The translations under genes and the position numbers were made by a program. Below are positions 36,401 to 48,700 of a stretch of 64,000 nt of DNA, piece after piece. Origin of the DNA: Eudorina sp. 2006-703-Eu-15 (Eukaryota > Chlorophyta > Chlorophyceae > Chlamydomonadales > Volvocaceae); NCBI GenBank assembly GCA_003117195.1, contig BDSI01000051.1:62001-126000 (forward strand), written 5' to 3'. Below the pieces are notes generated by a model. That model was not told the DNA's origin. It did no database searches and worked only from the letters and a program-made list of their open reading frames with translations. Within the stretch, counting starts at the first letter, position 1. Each line of letters opens with the position of its first letter.

Positions 36401-37503
36401 GGCTGTGCTCGCGGAGCGTGGAAGTAGCGCGACGGGACAGCCCGGTCCTGGACTTCCTTCAATAGTGCATGGAGGCATTTCCTTGAGCTTGGAGGCATTT
36501 CTTCGTCGATGGGTTGGCCGGGTGAGGGCGGGCTACCATGGAAGCGACCGTATGACAAGGCGTCATTCCCTGCGGTAACCACCCAAAGTGGCACTTCTCC
36601 GCGGGCAGCACTTCTCCCCACCTTGGTGGCCACCTTAACTGGCACCAATTCCGTACAACATACAGGAAGCCGTGCTGTTTTAGAGCGCACACGCACACCC
36701 CGAAAATCAATTGAAATATCTGCTGCGTTCGGCAGGGGTTGGGCGGCGAGGAATACACGGTGCATTGCGGGACGTTCCGTCCCCCTGCCACCTGCGGGCC
36801 TACAACGACGTGTCCCTTGCGTTTGCTTTGCCGCCCGGTTATGCGACAGGAGAAGCGGGTTCTGGCTGGTGCTGCTGCTCGTTGGGAAGATACTGCGGCT
36901 CAAGCTGTCGTCGGCGCTGGGTCTGCAACCCAAGTATGACACCGTCATGCATGCGTGCGACCCGGCCAAGGGACTCGACCAGGCAAGGACACGAGGAAAG
37001 GGGATAGGCCGGGGGCGGGTTTGGAGGCCGCCGCGTGTGTGCGCCGCTCCAGGGATGCCACCCCCTGTGCCAACCCGTCAGCCAGCCGCCGGTTCGAGCC
37101 CCCGCACCACGCTACACTGCCCTCCGGTTCTTTTGCCTTGTAAAAACATCTGTCACACACGCGTGCGCTGTCGTGCGCTGCACATGGCAGCCGCTGGGCT
37201 TCTCCACCCGCTGCCCCTGCCGCGTCTTCGTTTACTACAAACGTGCATGACTCTTTCGTCTCTCCGGAAGGGCCCTCGTGACTTCAGCCGCCTGCTGCTG
37301 CTGCTGCTGGGGTTGCCCCCACATGGTTCTCTGTGCCCTGCGTGCGTGTAAATCATGTACGGCAGCTGGCCAAGCTGGTGGCAGAGGGCAAGGTCAAGGT
37401 GCAGATGGAGCGGGTGGTGTCCCTGGAGCAGGTCCCGGAGGCGCACGAGCACGTGGAGACGGGCCGGACACGGGGCAAGATCGTCATCAAGGTGGCGTCC
37501 TGA
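33464..37503 (+). CDS. Quinone oxidoreductase / RTN4IP1-like MDR protein
   Basis: Zinc-less medium-chain dehydrogenase/reductases use NADPH to reduce quinone- or enone-type substrates (family knowledge). Exons: 33464-33613, 33715-33750, 34133-34186, 34427-34484, 34898-35094, 35531-35635, 36163-36296, 36850-36982 and 37366-37503, all in phase, about 334 residues. The N domain begins MKAIVLTGFGDAKKVLEY with KPGEVLIEVKASSVNPAE. Next come ILGADVAGVVLEADP and FKPGDRVVSYTG. The Rossmann nucleotide-binding loop is RVLVLGGAGGIGHYAIQ. The C part has LGADQAIDYTQ, YDIVLDLVG, LVAEGKVKVQMERVVSLEQV and RGKIVIKV before the stop. No zinc-ligand cysteines are seen. A hydrophobic segment FWLVLLLVGKILRL (exon 8) could contact a membrane and recalls the architecture of mitochondrial RTN4IP1. 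The intron after 36982 has a GC donor. A TGTAA at 37666 is a likely poly(A) signal. Confidence 0.9.
34287..34323. repeat. (GGGGC)n G-rich microsatellite
   Basis: Tandem GGGGC-type units on the plus strand lie inside an intron of the MDR gene. Runs of four G could form a G-quadruplex in DNA or in the pre-mRNA. Confidence 0.85.
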
Positions 37504-39761
37504 GTCATGATTTCGTCCCAAAGGAGTTGCCTGAGTAACTTGGCAGAGCGTGGTTGTCCGGATTGTCTCCCGCCCTGTGGTTCATCACATCCGCGTGGCT
37601 GCGGGGTAACGTTTCCTGGTTGTCAGGACGTGTCTGCGTTTCAGGGACAACTGCGTATTAAGGTATGTAAATATATGTATATGTGGTAGGGCTATTGTAT
37701 TGTCTCGTGTGATTTCCGTTCATTGATACGTGCGGTGTGGGGACGGGTCGACGCCTCGGTGCCCCGGCGGACAGTGATATGGTGAGGCGGATAAGTCTTG
37801 GAGTAAATTGGCCCTTGAGGGACGTCCTCGAGGGGGACGTGTTTGAATTTAAATGCCGCTTCATTGCGCGGTGTGCGTGACAGAGAGAGAACGATAGCGC
37901 GCCGAGTGCGTGAGGGTTGGCGACGAAACTGGCAGACGATCCCATTGTTGTTGCTGTGCCGTCTAGGAACGTCCGGCGTAGGAAGTTGTACGGGGAGACC
38001 AGGGGACGAAGGCCGCTGCCATTGCTGAGCTGCCGCGCCCGACGTCGCAACACACCTCCCCGCCTTGTCGAGACCGGTGTCGCCGTAACAGGACACAGGA
38101 GGTACGGAGATGGTCGATTGGTGGGCGCGGAACCTCCTACGGCCCTTCTTTCGAGACGTTGACGACATGTTCTGTGAGGAGCTGACTGTATCAGGAAAGC
38201 GAGCCCCGTAGCATCAAATGCGCGAATAAGCCTGGTATTGCACTTTTATTGTCCCACAGCATTGCCGCCGATTCTTGTATGCAGCCTATGGGGAGGGCGC
38301 CCGAGGCCGTGGACCCTTTCGTGGCTATTGGGGCGTTTTCCCCCTCGCTGGTTCCCTGTTGCGAAGGAGTCGCGGTCTGCAGCTGCGCACGAGCAGAGCT
38401 GGAGGTTGGATGAATGGTCGTTACGTCGGCACGAAGTGACGCGGTCCGGTTGGTGCTCGGGCCGCCCTGGCTGTCTTGTTGGTCGTGTTGGGGTTGCAGC
38501 TGTGTTGCCAGCAGGGGGTTTCGGTAAATGTTCTAATGCGCTTCCGGCTGCCTGCCGGGCCGCGTCTCTGCTGGCGCCAAATTGGTCACGGTTTGGTGCA
38601 GCGGCAGCGCGCTTGCGTTCGTACAATTCCGTGACTTAAAAGTTGAAACGAAGTTCCGTACGATTGTTGCAGCAAGTGCCCCCAAAAGGGGTGTCTTGCC
38701 GCCTTGTCTGTAACGTTGATTCATTCATTCAATTCCCCCCAAAGGGTGCTCCATGCCTGCGAAGATTTACACGGGCGTGTGCGTTCACCCTGGTGTGCCC
38801 ATGTGGTTCCACTCGCAGCGTCAAGCCAAGAGCCAAACCAGAAGTTACCCTCCCTTTGAAGTGTTTATGAGGGAGGGATCAGTGACCATTACTTTCAACC
38901 AAAGCCACGGGGCTGGATTCCTACCGTCAGGGCGGGGCGTGACAGGGACAGGGCGGGACGTAGGCCGGGCCTGCTCTTCCTGGCCTGCTTCATTTACGAG
39001 AACGCCAACCCGAAATTGTCACCAAAGCCGGACTTGATGCCTGCCTGCATTTGCCCGTTTTTGAAGCTTGCGCTCTTGCGGTACAAAGCGCGGGATCGAA
39101 ATTGTAGATGACGTAAAGTCGTAAACAGACTCCCTGTGCACAATTGAGTAAAGCTGGCACTTTGGCTGCACATTATGGAATAAACACCAATAAAGCATGA
39201 GTACGCTTCCGTCAGCACGGTCGTGCGATAGGCGCCTGCGTATTTTCAAACAGGGTCTTCTCGCACAATGACAGGCTGCGAGAGCTTGCAGTGATTCGAA
39301 AATGTGTATTTACGATGACATTTTTAAATTTTGCGCGCACCCTTGCGTCGCGAATTCCATGAGCCAGAGCTGACCTCCCGACGTGACCATGCGGGGCTGT
39401 CGCTCACAGCGGACAGTGGAGAAACGGAAGCTAGTCAGGAAGGAGACCATTCGCCGCATACCTGGCCTGGTAGGATACTGCAAAGGTTCTCACAGGTTGC
39501 TGGCGGGACTTCACTCTCGGGTGGCTCGGTTCGTGGGAAGCAAATTCACAGCACTCCACCGCTGTAATTGAAGTGAACGTTAAAACCTTATGTTGCTTGC
39601 TGCAAACCACAACGGGCGACAATCCCTGTCCGGGTCAGTTTGACGGTTGGCTGTCCGCCTAAGGAGTGGCACCCTTAGCCGTGCTTACCGTCGCCCCGAT
39701 TCTTCCAACCATCGCCTGGGCTCCTAAGCGTGCTTGAGAAGTAGCTATCCTCCGTTTGCAG
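37504..39761. other. Region upstream of the first resolved GNAT-gene exon
   Basis: About 2.3 kb between the MDR stop and the first exon I can phase for the next plus-strand gene. That exon begins after an acceptor with no start codon, so its 5' exon(s) should lie here. One candidate is the short frame from the ATG at 38110 (MVDWWARNLLRPFFRDVDD), but I could not link it by phase. A TGTAACGTTGATTCATTC stretch at 38708-38732 resembles a retroelement 3' tail. Nothing else is recognised. Confidence 0.4.
38708..38732 (+). repeat. Retroelement-like tail with (ATTC)n end
   Basis: TGTAACGTTG is followed by TCATTCATTC. The same TGTAAC core followed by a short tandem tail recurs at several other places in the window. 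Confidence 0.35.
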
Positions 39762-42700
39762 TCTTGATGCCAACCCGGCCGTGCGTTCCCTACACGACTC
39801 CGGGTTGCAGGGGGCGTTGGATTTCGAGGTGCTGCCGCCTTTCGAAACCCTCTCGGAAGACGGCGGGAAAGAGAGGAGGGAGCGCGGGGCCGGCAGCAGC
39901 GGAGCGGGGCAGAAGAGCGCGACCTACAAGCACCATGAAATTTTCAAACTGCTGTCGCACGATTTCAACAACAAGGTGCAGGTAGGGAGCACGACAACGA
40001 AGCGGAGCAGGACACGCCCTGGCAGCTCGCCAGGGTTCATCAAACGCCAGACTCAGATCTTTCAAAAGCAAAGGCATGGAGGGCGATGAAGAGCAGCGTG
40101 ACAACCGCTCACATCCGGTTTTACACAGGACGTGTCGAGCCGACCTGCCGGCTCAGTGGTGGCCTCTTCTTACATGCTACGCAAACCCGTTTGTGCCGCA
40201 TCCAACGCGGACAGCACCCGAGTCGAACTGCGTGCGTAACCATGTACGATCCTCCCGCGCGCCGCAGTTGCGGGAGGCGGTGTACAGCGGACGCAAGCCA
40301 ACGGACCCTAGCCAGCGGCTGGTGAACAACAACCGGTGGGGCGCTGCGGGAGAGTACCAGGGAGGGCAAACCGGGGAGGCGGGCACCAGTTTGACGGCCC
40401 CCTGGGTTCGTTGTCATGATCAGCCTGTTCAAGCACTGGACACGGCCACTTTATCTAAGGCGCCGTGTGGGTGCATGGAAGGGTTGTTGTCCGGGCCGGG
40501 TACAGAACGGCCGCAACAATCGGCACATGGTCTTGACGATCTAAGGACGTCCTTGTATTGGCCTGATGACGCACTGGCAGCCCGCACACGCCACGTCGCA
40601 TTCGTGCTCACCACGCGCTAGTGAGCCGAGCTGCCAGGGCGAGATAAGGGCAGGTGTAGGCCACACAGACTGTGGAAGCGTTTCGTTTTGGGCGCACGCC
40701 GGCGCCTTCGGGTGGTGGTACAGTCTCCGCAGTACAGCCCGCAAGGACCACTCCCGTCTGCGAGATCCCCGTGGCCTGGCTGCGCGTCGCCGACCGCACC
40801 TTCCTAGAGGCCAACGCCCTTTTCCGTCCGCGCGCTGCTGCAGCGTGGATGGCTTCATGGTGGCGGGGCTGTGGATGCGGGAGGAGCTCGTGTGTGCGGC
40901 GTCGCTGCGAGTGAACGTGCCGCAGGAGGCGGGGCTCAGCAGGCTGCATGTGCAGGTGGGTGGGTGCGGGGCGGGGATGGGAGCCAGTGCGGTGGTCCGG
41001 GACGACGTTGGTCATGGAGACACCGTAAGAGGCAGCGAAATGAACCAGACCCGATGGGGGCGTGGGTGCAGAGGGGTGAGAGGCAGCGAAATGATTGGGG
41101 GGGATATTCTCTATATACGGCAGACGGCACGGCCCCGAGCGGTGCATGCGATCCGGCGTATCCGACCGAAAACAAGGCTCCCTTAGCGCCCGGGCGCCTT
41201 AGCCCCGGCGCCCTTTGCGCCCTTTGACGCCCAGGCGTGACAGAGCAGAGTTGAGGCTGCATGTGTGATGAGTGCCGTCGGCTGCTGTTGAAAGAGCCCC
41301 CTCCGGCCCGCGTACCTGGGCGCCGCCCCGTTCGTTTTCCCTCCGGTGCGCATTCTGCGACCGCAGATCCTCTTCCTGGCCACCCGGTCGGACCACCGAC
41401 GGCGCGGGCTGGCCCGGCTGCTGACCCGGTGCATCCTGAGGGCGGCGGCGGATGCGGGGCACGAGGTGGGGCCTGGAAGGGACAGAGCGGACCGGAGGGG
41501 CTGCGTGAGGGCTGGTTGACCCCAAGTGTGGCGGGGCACCAAGCGCAAGGCCGTAACGGGAGGGCGGGACTTGGCCGTGGGCGCGTGCCAGAGCCGTCAG
41601 TTGCCGTACGTCTCCCTACGGGACCTATTCCGGGAGAGGAAACGGCAGAACTGGCTGGGCGAGCCCAGAGTGCGCTTGCTGGCGGGCGGGTCTCCTGCCT
41701 GCACTGGAGTCACCGGTGTTCCTGACTTGAGCATCCCCGGCCGATTTTTCGGCGCGTCCTCTGCTGCCGGCGGCGCCACGATGTGCGACGTGGTGCGGGG
41801 CGCCCGCAGATCTTGACTGTGGCTGTGCAGGACGAGGCCAAGCTGTACTGGCAGAAGGTGGGCTTCTGCAGCGCCGCTGAGTTCGCCAAGACGCCCCAGG
41901 GCCTCATCGGCAGTCGGGCGGCTGTGGCGCTGCGTGTGGCGGAGGACGGCGGCACGCACGCGATGCGCTGCCCCGTGTGGTGCACCTGGCTGGTTCCGGA
42001 GCCAGAGCCCGGGCGCGAGGAGTGCGCCACGGGCAGCACGGAGGCGGCAGCGGAGGCGGAGGCGCAGGAAGATGAGGCCGTGGACGCGGAGGGGGATAAA
42101 GCGGCGGATGGGGTGGACGCAGCGGAGGAAGCGGAGGCGCAGGGCGGGGAGAGCGGCGGCAGGCCGGCGACGAAACGGGGGCAACGACGGGGAGGGAAGG
42201 GCGCAGCGCCCGGCGGGGCGGCGGCCAGTGCGGCGGCGGTGCAGGTGGGTGGTGTACGACTTGCGCAGGAACTTCGGCTCGAGGTCCTGTTTCGTGCAAT
42301 CGGAATCCCAGGGTGCTGCTCCACAGAGAGGGACACAGCGCACCACAGTGCGACCAGCGTCGCGTGAGGCGCTGATGTTGCCAGCGCGTATGAACCCCTA
42401 GACTGTCCGTCAGGAGATGCACTCGATCACACAGTGCCATGCGTATGGAGACGACCCATCCTGTGGTTGAGGACGAACATGTTCCCGCCCTCTCGTTTCC
42501 ATGCCTTCTCTGCTTGGGACCTTTTCCGTCGCTGGCTTGCTGGCTCGCTGGCCGGGTGCGGCCGGTCGTGGCCTCCGCCACCTCTGCGGACACGGATGCC
42601 GGGCCTCCGCACCGCACCTCGCCTCATCCCGCTATGGAACTGGACGCGGCTGCCACAGTTTGCGGACCGATTGGTGAGCTGCGTCGGCTGTAGTACTGCT

Positions 42701-45700
42701 GGTGCTGGTGCGGATGTCGGGAACTGGGTTCCGACCCGTCCTGGGTTATCGTGAACCGCCCGTGCGGCGGACGACTCCTTATGTCTCGCCCACGTACCCA
42801 GCGCGCTGCAGCCGCCCAATCACAGCTCACGACCCGACACCCAGTGTGGCGGGCGTCCGGGTGTTTAGAAAAGGAACCGACGTCCGGGTGTGTCCGTCAC
42901 CACGGCACGGAGCGTCTCCATGAGCGAGTCCACCGAGGACACCGCTGTACAAGACCAGGTTTACCCACAGTTCCTGGAGCCGCAGCATCTTGGCCCTGAC
43001 GTTTTTGGGGGCCATCTGCTTACCTACTGAGCTATGGCTAAGTCCGCACTTCAGGGTTGTGGTCGCATGCATGTCCCGGTAGCCCACCGATGCGGCGTCA
43101 GCATGTGTGCACCTAGCTATAGGCTCGTCGACCCGACACCCAGTGTCTACAACCTGCCCGCCCGCCGGCTCCGGTCCGCAGGTCCAAGAGGCTGCCGATA
43201 CGGTGGTGGAGCGATGTGCTGCACCTGCAGCAGGAGCAGCAGGGGCCGAAGCGGCAGCTGCCGCGGGAGCAGCGGTGGTGGCGGCCCCAGCGACCTCTGG
43301 GCAGGTCGAGTCCCAACCTCAGTCGCATCCCCCAGCCTTCACCTCGCCGCTGGCTGCGGATACGGCTGCGCTGGGGCTGAAGGGCAGCGCGGGGGTGCGC
43401 CGCCGCAGCAAGTCGCTGGCCGTGCTATGCAGCACGGCTCCAGCAGCGCCCACGCCCCGGGGGTGGGGGCCCTCGGATGCGGCTTCCGAGGCCGCGGTGA
43501 TTGGGGAGGTCAGGAAGAAGGTTGGCAAGGGCTCCAAGGTGCCACGGGCTGACGGGCAGGCTCAGCGGCACCCGCAGGCGCTGCGCCAGCACGAGAAGGG
43601 CGCCCACGAGGACAACGTGGTGCCAAATGTTAAAGGACTCGCGCAGTGTCCGGAACCGGAGGGCGATGGCGGTGCTGCGGAGGAGAACGTGGGTCGGCGT
43701 CGGGCCGCGGCAGCCTCACCGCCGCCCGACGCGGATGCCGCTGACGCTTTGGAGCCGTCCCCCAAGCGGCGGCGCACGTCAGTGGCCCCAGCACCGCAAG
43801 ACGAGGCGCAGAAGCAGCAGACAGGCGCCAGGCCTGCCGCTCCGGTGACAGCACGGCGGACCGTGCGTCCCGGCAGGGATCCCGTCGCAATAGGAGCGGA
43901 GGCGGGGGCGGTAGCGGGGGCTAGTGAGGCGGCGGGCACGGGGTCACCAGAGGAGCCGAGTGGCAGGGGTCGAGGTGCCAGGCACCGTCGCAGGTGCGTT
44001 CGGCCGGTGACTGCTAGGGGTGCTAAGAACGGGGCGGCTGGTGGTGTCCCTTGCAGCCCGGGTCAGGACCTGGCAGGTCCTGGACACGCGGCTGAACCGC
44101 CTCCCCGCTCGCGGACAGAGCTCGCTGCCGGCCCGGCTGATGCAACCCTCAAGGTTGCTGCGGGGCACGATGAGGGTAGCGGCGGTGGGGCAGCCGTCGC
44201 GGCCGGGCGGCTGACGGAGGAGGTCGTGGCTCTGACGGCAGCCCCGTTGTCACCCGCCGCGGAAGGCTCCCGGTCCTCCTCAGCGGTGGCACCCATGGAC
44301 GCAGAGGGGCCCGAGGAGCAGGCCCGCAAGGGGACCGCTGCTTCGGGGCCTCCAGCGGCCGACGCTTCGCACGGAGGCGCGTCATGCCAGCCCCCGGAGG
44401 GCTCCACCGGCATGCTGGAGGTGGGCCCCGCGGGCCGGACGAAGCCGGACCAGGGCTGCGACCCGGACGCCGCGCCCTGCACCATCACACCCGCGCCCAG
44501 CATCCTGCTGCCAAGGGCGGCCAGTGCGCCCCTGCAACCGCCGCCGCCGCCGCTGCCGGCGCGGCATTCCGCAGTGGCAGCAGCAGCCCCCGTGTTCACC
44601 CCTGCTGTCCTCCCCTGGAGCACAGGCTGCAGCGGCCCTGGGCTGCCGGGCGCATTTGAGGCCGCGTGGCGGCCCGCGTACGAAGGGTTCGTGCAGCAGT
44701 TCACACAGGCGATGCTGCAGCTGCACAACCAGCTCGCTGTGGCTAGCGCGGCGCAGCAGGCGGCGGTACTGGCGGCCGGCGGCCCGGGCGGGGACGCGCG
44801 GGCGGCTGCTGCGGCCGCGGCGGCGGTGCTTGGCGCCGTCGAGCCTGGCAACTTGGGTAGCGCAAACGCCGACGGCGAGGCCGGCGCGGACGCAGGCGGC
44901 CCGCCGCTGCTATCAGGTCTACGTGTCGCGGTGCAGCAGCTGCTGGCTGGCGCCCCGGCCCCGGTCTCGGCGGCCAGCTCAGAGGCGGCGGCCCTCACGC
45001 CCACGGAGCAACGCTGCACCGAACAGCCAGTTGATCCGTGCAGTGCTCCAGGCGCAGCTCGGGTGCCGGCCTCGGCCGCGGGCACCGGTCCTGCCCCGAC
45101 GGACCCGGGATGCACCCCAGACCCGGACCGACCCAGACCCCAGACATCCCCAGACCTGCCCGCAGTCCAACGCTCGCGCCCGGACCCCGCCCCGGCAAGC
45201 AGCCCGCGCCCGTCGGGCGCCGCAGGGCCCTCGGACGTCGGCGACCAGGGGCCTTCGCAGGGGCACGGCCAGTCCGGCGACACGGAGATGGGTGAGGGGT
45301 GCCCGGGCGGGGAGCCGTATGACACGGGCACAGGTGTCCCGACATCGGCGGAGGGGATTCATACCACGGAGGCTGTGGTACGACTGGACCATAAGATGGA
45401 GGACCAGGGAGGCGCAGTGGCGGCGGCGGCGACGGCGACAGCGGCCGGAGTCAAAGGGGTTGGTGCAGCCGTGTCAGTGGCGGCGGCAGAGGCGGTTGCT
45501 GCTGCAGAGGCAGCGGCGGCAGCGACAGCGACAGCACCGTCTGATGCGGCTCACCAGTCCCCGCGGCCGGCGGGGGTGGGCTTGGCGGGCGGCGCTGTGC
45601 CAGCCCCCAAGCCGACTGCGGCAGGCGAGGATTTGGCGGTGAACTGCCACAGCGATCGGTGCAGCCCTTCCACTGAGCCTGCCGGGCCGGGGCCGGGGAC

Positions 45701-48700
45701 GCTGGGGGATGCGGCGGCGTCAGCTGGGTCAACCACAGCCCCGCATGCTTTGATGCCCGGCACGGCCGCTCCGGCTGGCGCGTCACCAGGGGCGTCGCTC
45801 GCGGCCGCTGCATGCACGGCAACAATGGCCGAGCCGCCGCAGGCGGGTGGGCCGGACGTGATGGAGACACTGGAGGAGGGCGAGATCTGGGTCCCAGAAG
45901 CCCAGGAAGGCCCGGGTGTCACAGCAGCGCCTCAGGCCCCGGTGGTGCCCACCACCGACGCCTCTGCAGGCTCGCACGCAGGGGCCGTGGTCCCGGGGCC
46001 GATGGGCTCGGGCGCAGCTTCGCCCTCGCCTCCGGAGCACGTTGCGATGCTGGCCGACGATGTGCCGCCACCGCAGCCGCCGCCATCGGATCTGATGAGG
46101 CCGTCGGCTGATGTGTCACCGCGACGCACGAGCCGTCGGTCACGGTGGGACAGGGCGCGGACACCTGCGGTGTCGACCCAGCGCACACCCTGTGAGGCCG
46201 TGGTGCCGCCGCCACCGCCGTCAGCGCCCGAGGCAGTTACGCCCACTGCGGCCGGCGCGAAGATCTCTGCGGTAATGAGAGAGGCTCTGTCGGAGGCGAT
46301 GGCGGAGGCGCCGCCGCCGCCGCGGCCTCCAGCGGCGACTGAGGGGCCAACGGCAGCTGCTGGCGGCAGCGGCGCAGCGGCAGCACTGGAGGTCCCCGGT
46401 GCGGCCAGCAGGGCGCAGTCATCGCAGGGGCCGACGTCGACCCGGGTGCGGCCTGCAGGGAGGTCGCATGCGGACTCCAACAGGTCCCCCAAATCTCCCC
46501 TGATGACGTTCAAGATCCTGCCGCGGAGCTTCGCGGTACCCAAAGCCAAACGCCTGGGCCAGGACAAATCCGCTCGCACCGCCGGCTCACCGCCGCGCAC
46601 CGCGCACGGGCAGCAGTCGCCAGCCACGCCCGCGGGCTGCCTGCAGCCCAAGTCGGGCGGTACGGCCCCGCAGCCTTCGTGCCCCGCTGCTGATGCGGGT
46701 ACTGCCGGCGCGGGGGCGGACGGCGGCGGTACGCAGTCGGACCCGAATGTCGCGGGCACCCCTGCCAGCGGCGCTGTGGCGGGTGCTGCTGCCACTGCAG
46801 GTGCTGGTGCTGCTGGCACTGCTGCCGGCACCACAGCGGCTGTCCGGGGCGATGAACGGACCCCCCAGGGGTGTGCAGAGGAGCCTCGCAACGGGCCACT
46901 CCGCGCCACAGACCCGCACGTGGCTATGGTGGGGGACCGGACTCGCACCGGCTCCACGCGCTCGCCCTCGCCTCCCCGTGGCTCCAGCCCCGCCGCGCAG
47001 CGGCAACCCGGCGCACCGCCACATCACAGCCCGGTGCGACTGCGGGGGCCCAGTCCGGAACGGGCGCTTCAGCCAGCCACAACTACCACGCGGTCGTCAA
47101 GCCCCCCGGGGTTGAGGTTCGCCAGCCAGCGACCCCGCCCAACCCTTCCGCCAGGCCCTCCGCACGGCGCGCCCGGCGGGTCCCCCGTCCAGCGGCGGCA
47201 GCCGAGGGCGTCCAGCCCCCCCTGCTTGCCTGGTCCGCTGCAGTTCTGGGACGCATGCCGCTCCTGGAGCCCGGCCCGCCCGGGCAGCTCGGGCGGGGTG
47301 TCCGGTAGCCCGCCCGGGTACATGAGCCTGGACTGCGAAAGGGGACACAAGGGCCGAGCCGCGCGCACGTCGGACATCCCGGCAGAGGAGCAGCACCCAG
47401 CGGTGCGCAGTCCCCACAGGCTGGCAAGGCGGTACCGTAGGAGCCCCAGCCCCAGCAGCCGAAGCCCTGGCAGGAGTCGGGCGACAGCCGCTGGCCCCCA
47501 CGAGCATTCCAGCAGGAGCAGGAGCCCGGGGCGCGAGGCGGGCTCCTGCGGCCGGGGCGGGTCGGGTGCAGGCGCCCGCGGCGACGACGCCACGCCCGCC
47601 CGTGGGGGGCAGCCGCTGCATCCTTCGGCAGCTGTATGGCGGGACGTTACCGGAAGACACGACGGCAGCTGCCGGTCGGGGTGTCCCCCCGGGGCTCACG
47701 GGGCGGGGTTCTTCGAGGGGGGAGGCGAGGCAGCTGCGCCGGACAGGACGGCTGCCGAGTGCAGCAGTCCCAGACAGTCCGGGCCAGACCCTGGGGTCTG
47801 GCCGAATCTGCTGTTCCATCGTCAGTCCCCAACAGAACACTGCCATCAGCAGCCGCTGGATCCTCTCCAGGCATCGGGCGAGCGGGGCGCGCATCCTTCG
47901 GAGCCCATCACTCGGCATGCAGAGCTGTGGGGTGCGCCGGGCTGCTGGGGGCCCAGCGGGCTCCCTGGGGCCCTCAGCGGGTGCAGGCTCTCGCCCTCCC
48001 GGGCGTCCCCGACACACGCGACGTCGCCGTCCCCCCCGGACTTCGTCCCGGTGCCAGCACATGACCTGTCGCGGGTGGTGTGGGACCCGCCGGGTCCAGG
48101 CTCGTCCGCCCCTTCGGTGGTCACTGCGCCCCACGCGTCGGAGACCACTGAGCAGCTGGACGGCCGCCCGTCATGCGCGCAGCCCCACGCAGCAAGTCCG
48201 CAGCCAGCGCAAGGAAAGGCCTCGGGAGATGATCGGCGGCAAGAGGGGGTCCAGGCGGGGCAGCCGCATGAAGAGCAACCGCAGGCGCCGAAGCCGCAGC
48301 TGGCGCAGCCACAGGAGCAGCCACAGGCGCAGCCGAAGCCGAAGCCGCGGCAGGCGAAGCCACAGGCGCAAGCGCCGAAGCCGCAGCAGGCGCAGCAACA
48401 AGCGCAGCCGCAGGGGCAGAAGCCGCAGCAGGCGCAGCAACAGGCGCAGCCGAAGCCGCAGGCGCAACCGCAGGCGCCGAAGCCGCAGCCACAGGCGCAG
48501 CCACAGGCGCAGCCACAGGCGCAGCCACAGGCGCAGCCACAGGCGCAGCCACAGGCGCAGCCACAGGCGCAGCCACAGGCGCAGCCACAGGCGCAGCCAC
48601 AGGCGCAGCCACAGGCGCAGCCACAGGCGCAGCCACAGGCGCAGCCACAGGCGCAGCCACAGGCGCAGCCACAGGCGCCGAAGCCGCAGGTGCCGAAGCC

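Noticed and set aside
43107..43181. A start for the 2,024-codon frame at 43107
   Set aside because: The codon there is GTG, not ATG. A good acceptor at 43181 begins the exon in phase 0 with the preceding GNAT exon, so the upstream part is intron.
44063..46957. Long minus-strand frames (up to 422 codons) opposite the giant exon
   Set aside because: These are shadows of GC-rich coding DNA; they lack domains and overlap a longer, phased plus-strand exon.
48487..48677. Regular repeats suggesting a CRISPR-like array
   Set aside because: Units are directly adjacent with no unique spacers and encode protein in frame. It is a coding minisatellite in a eukaryotic gene.
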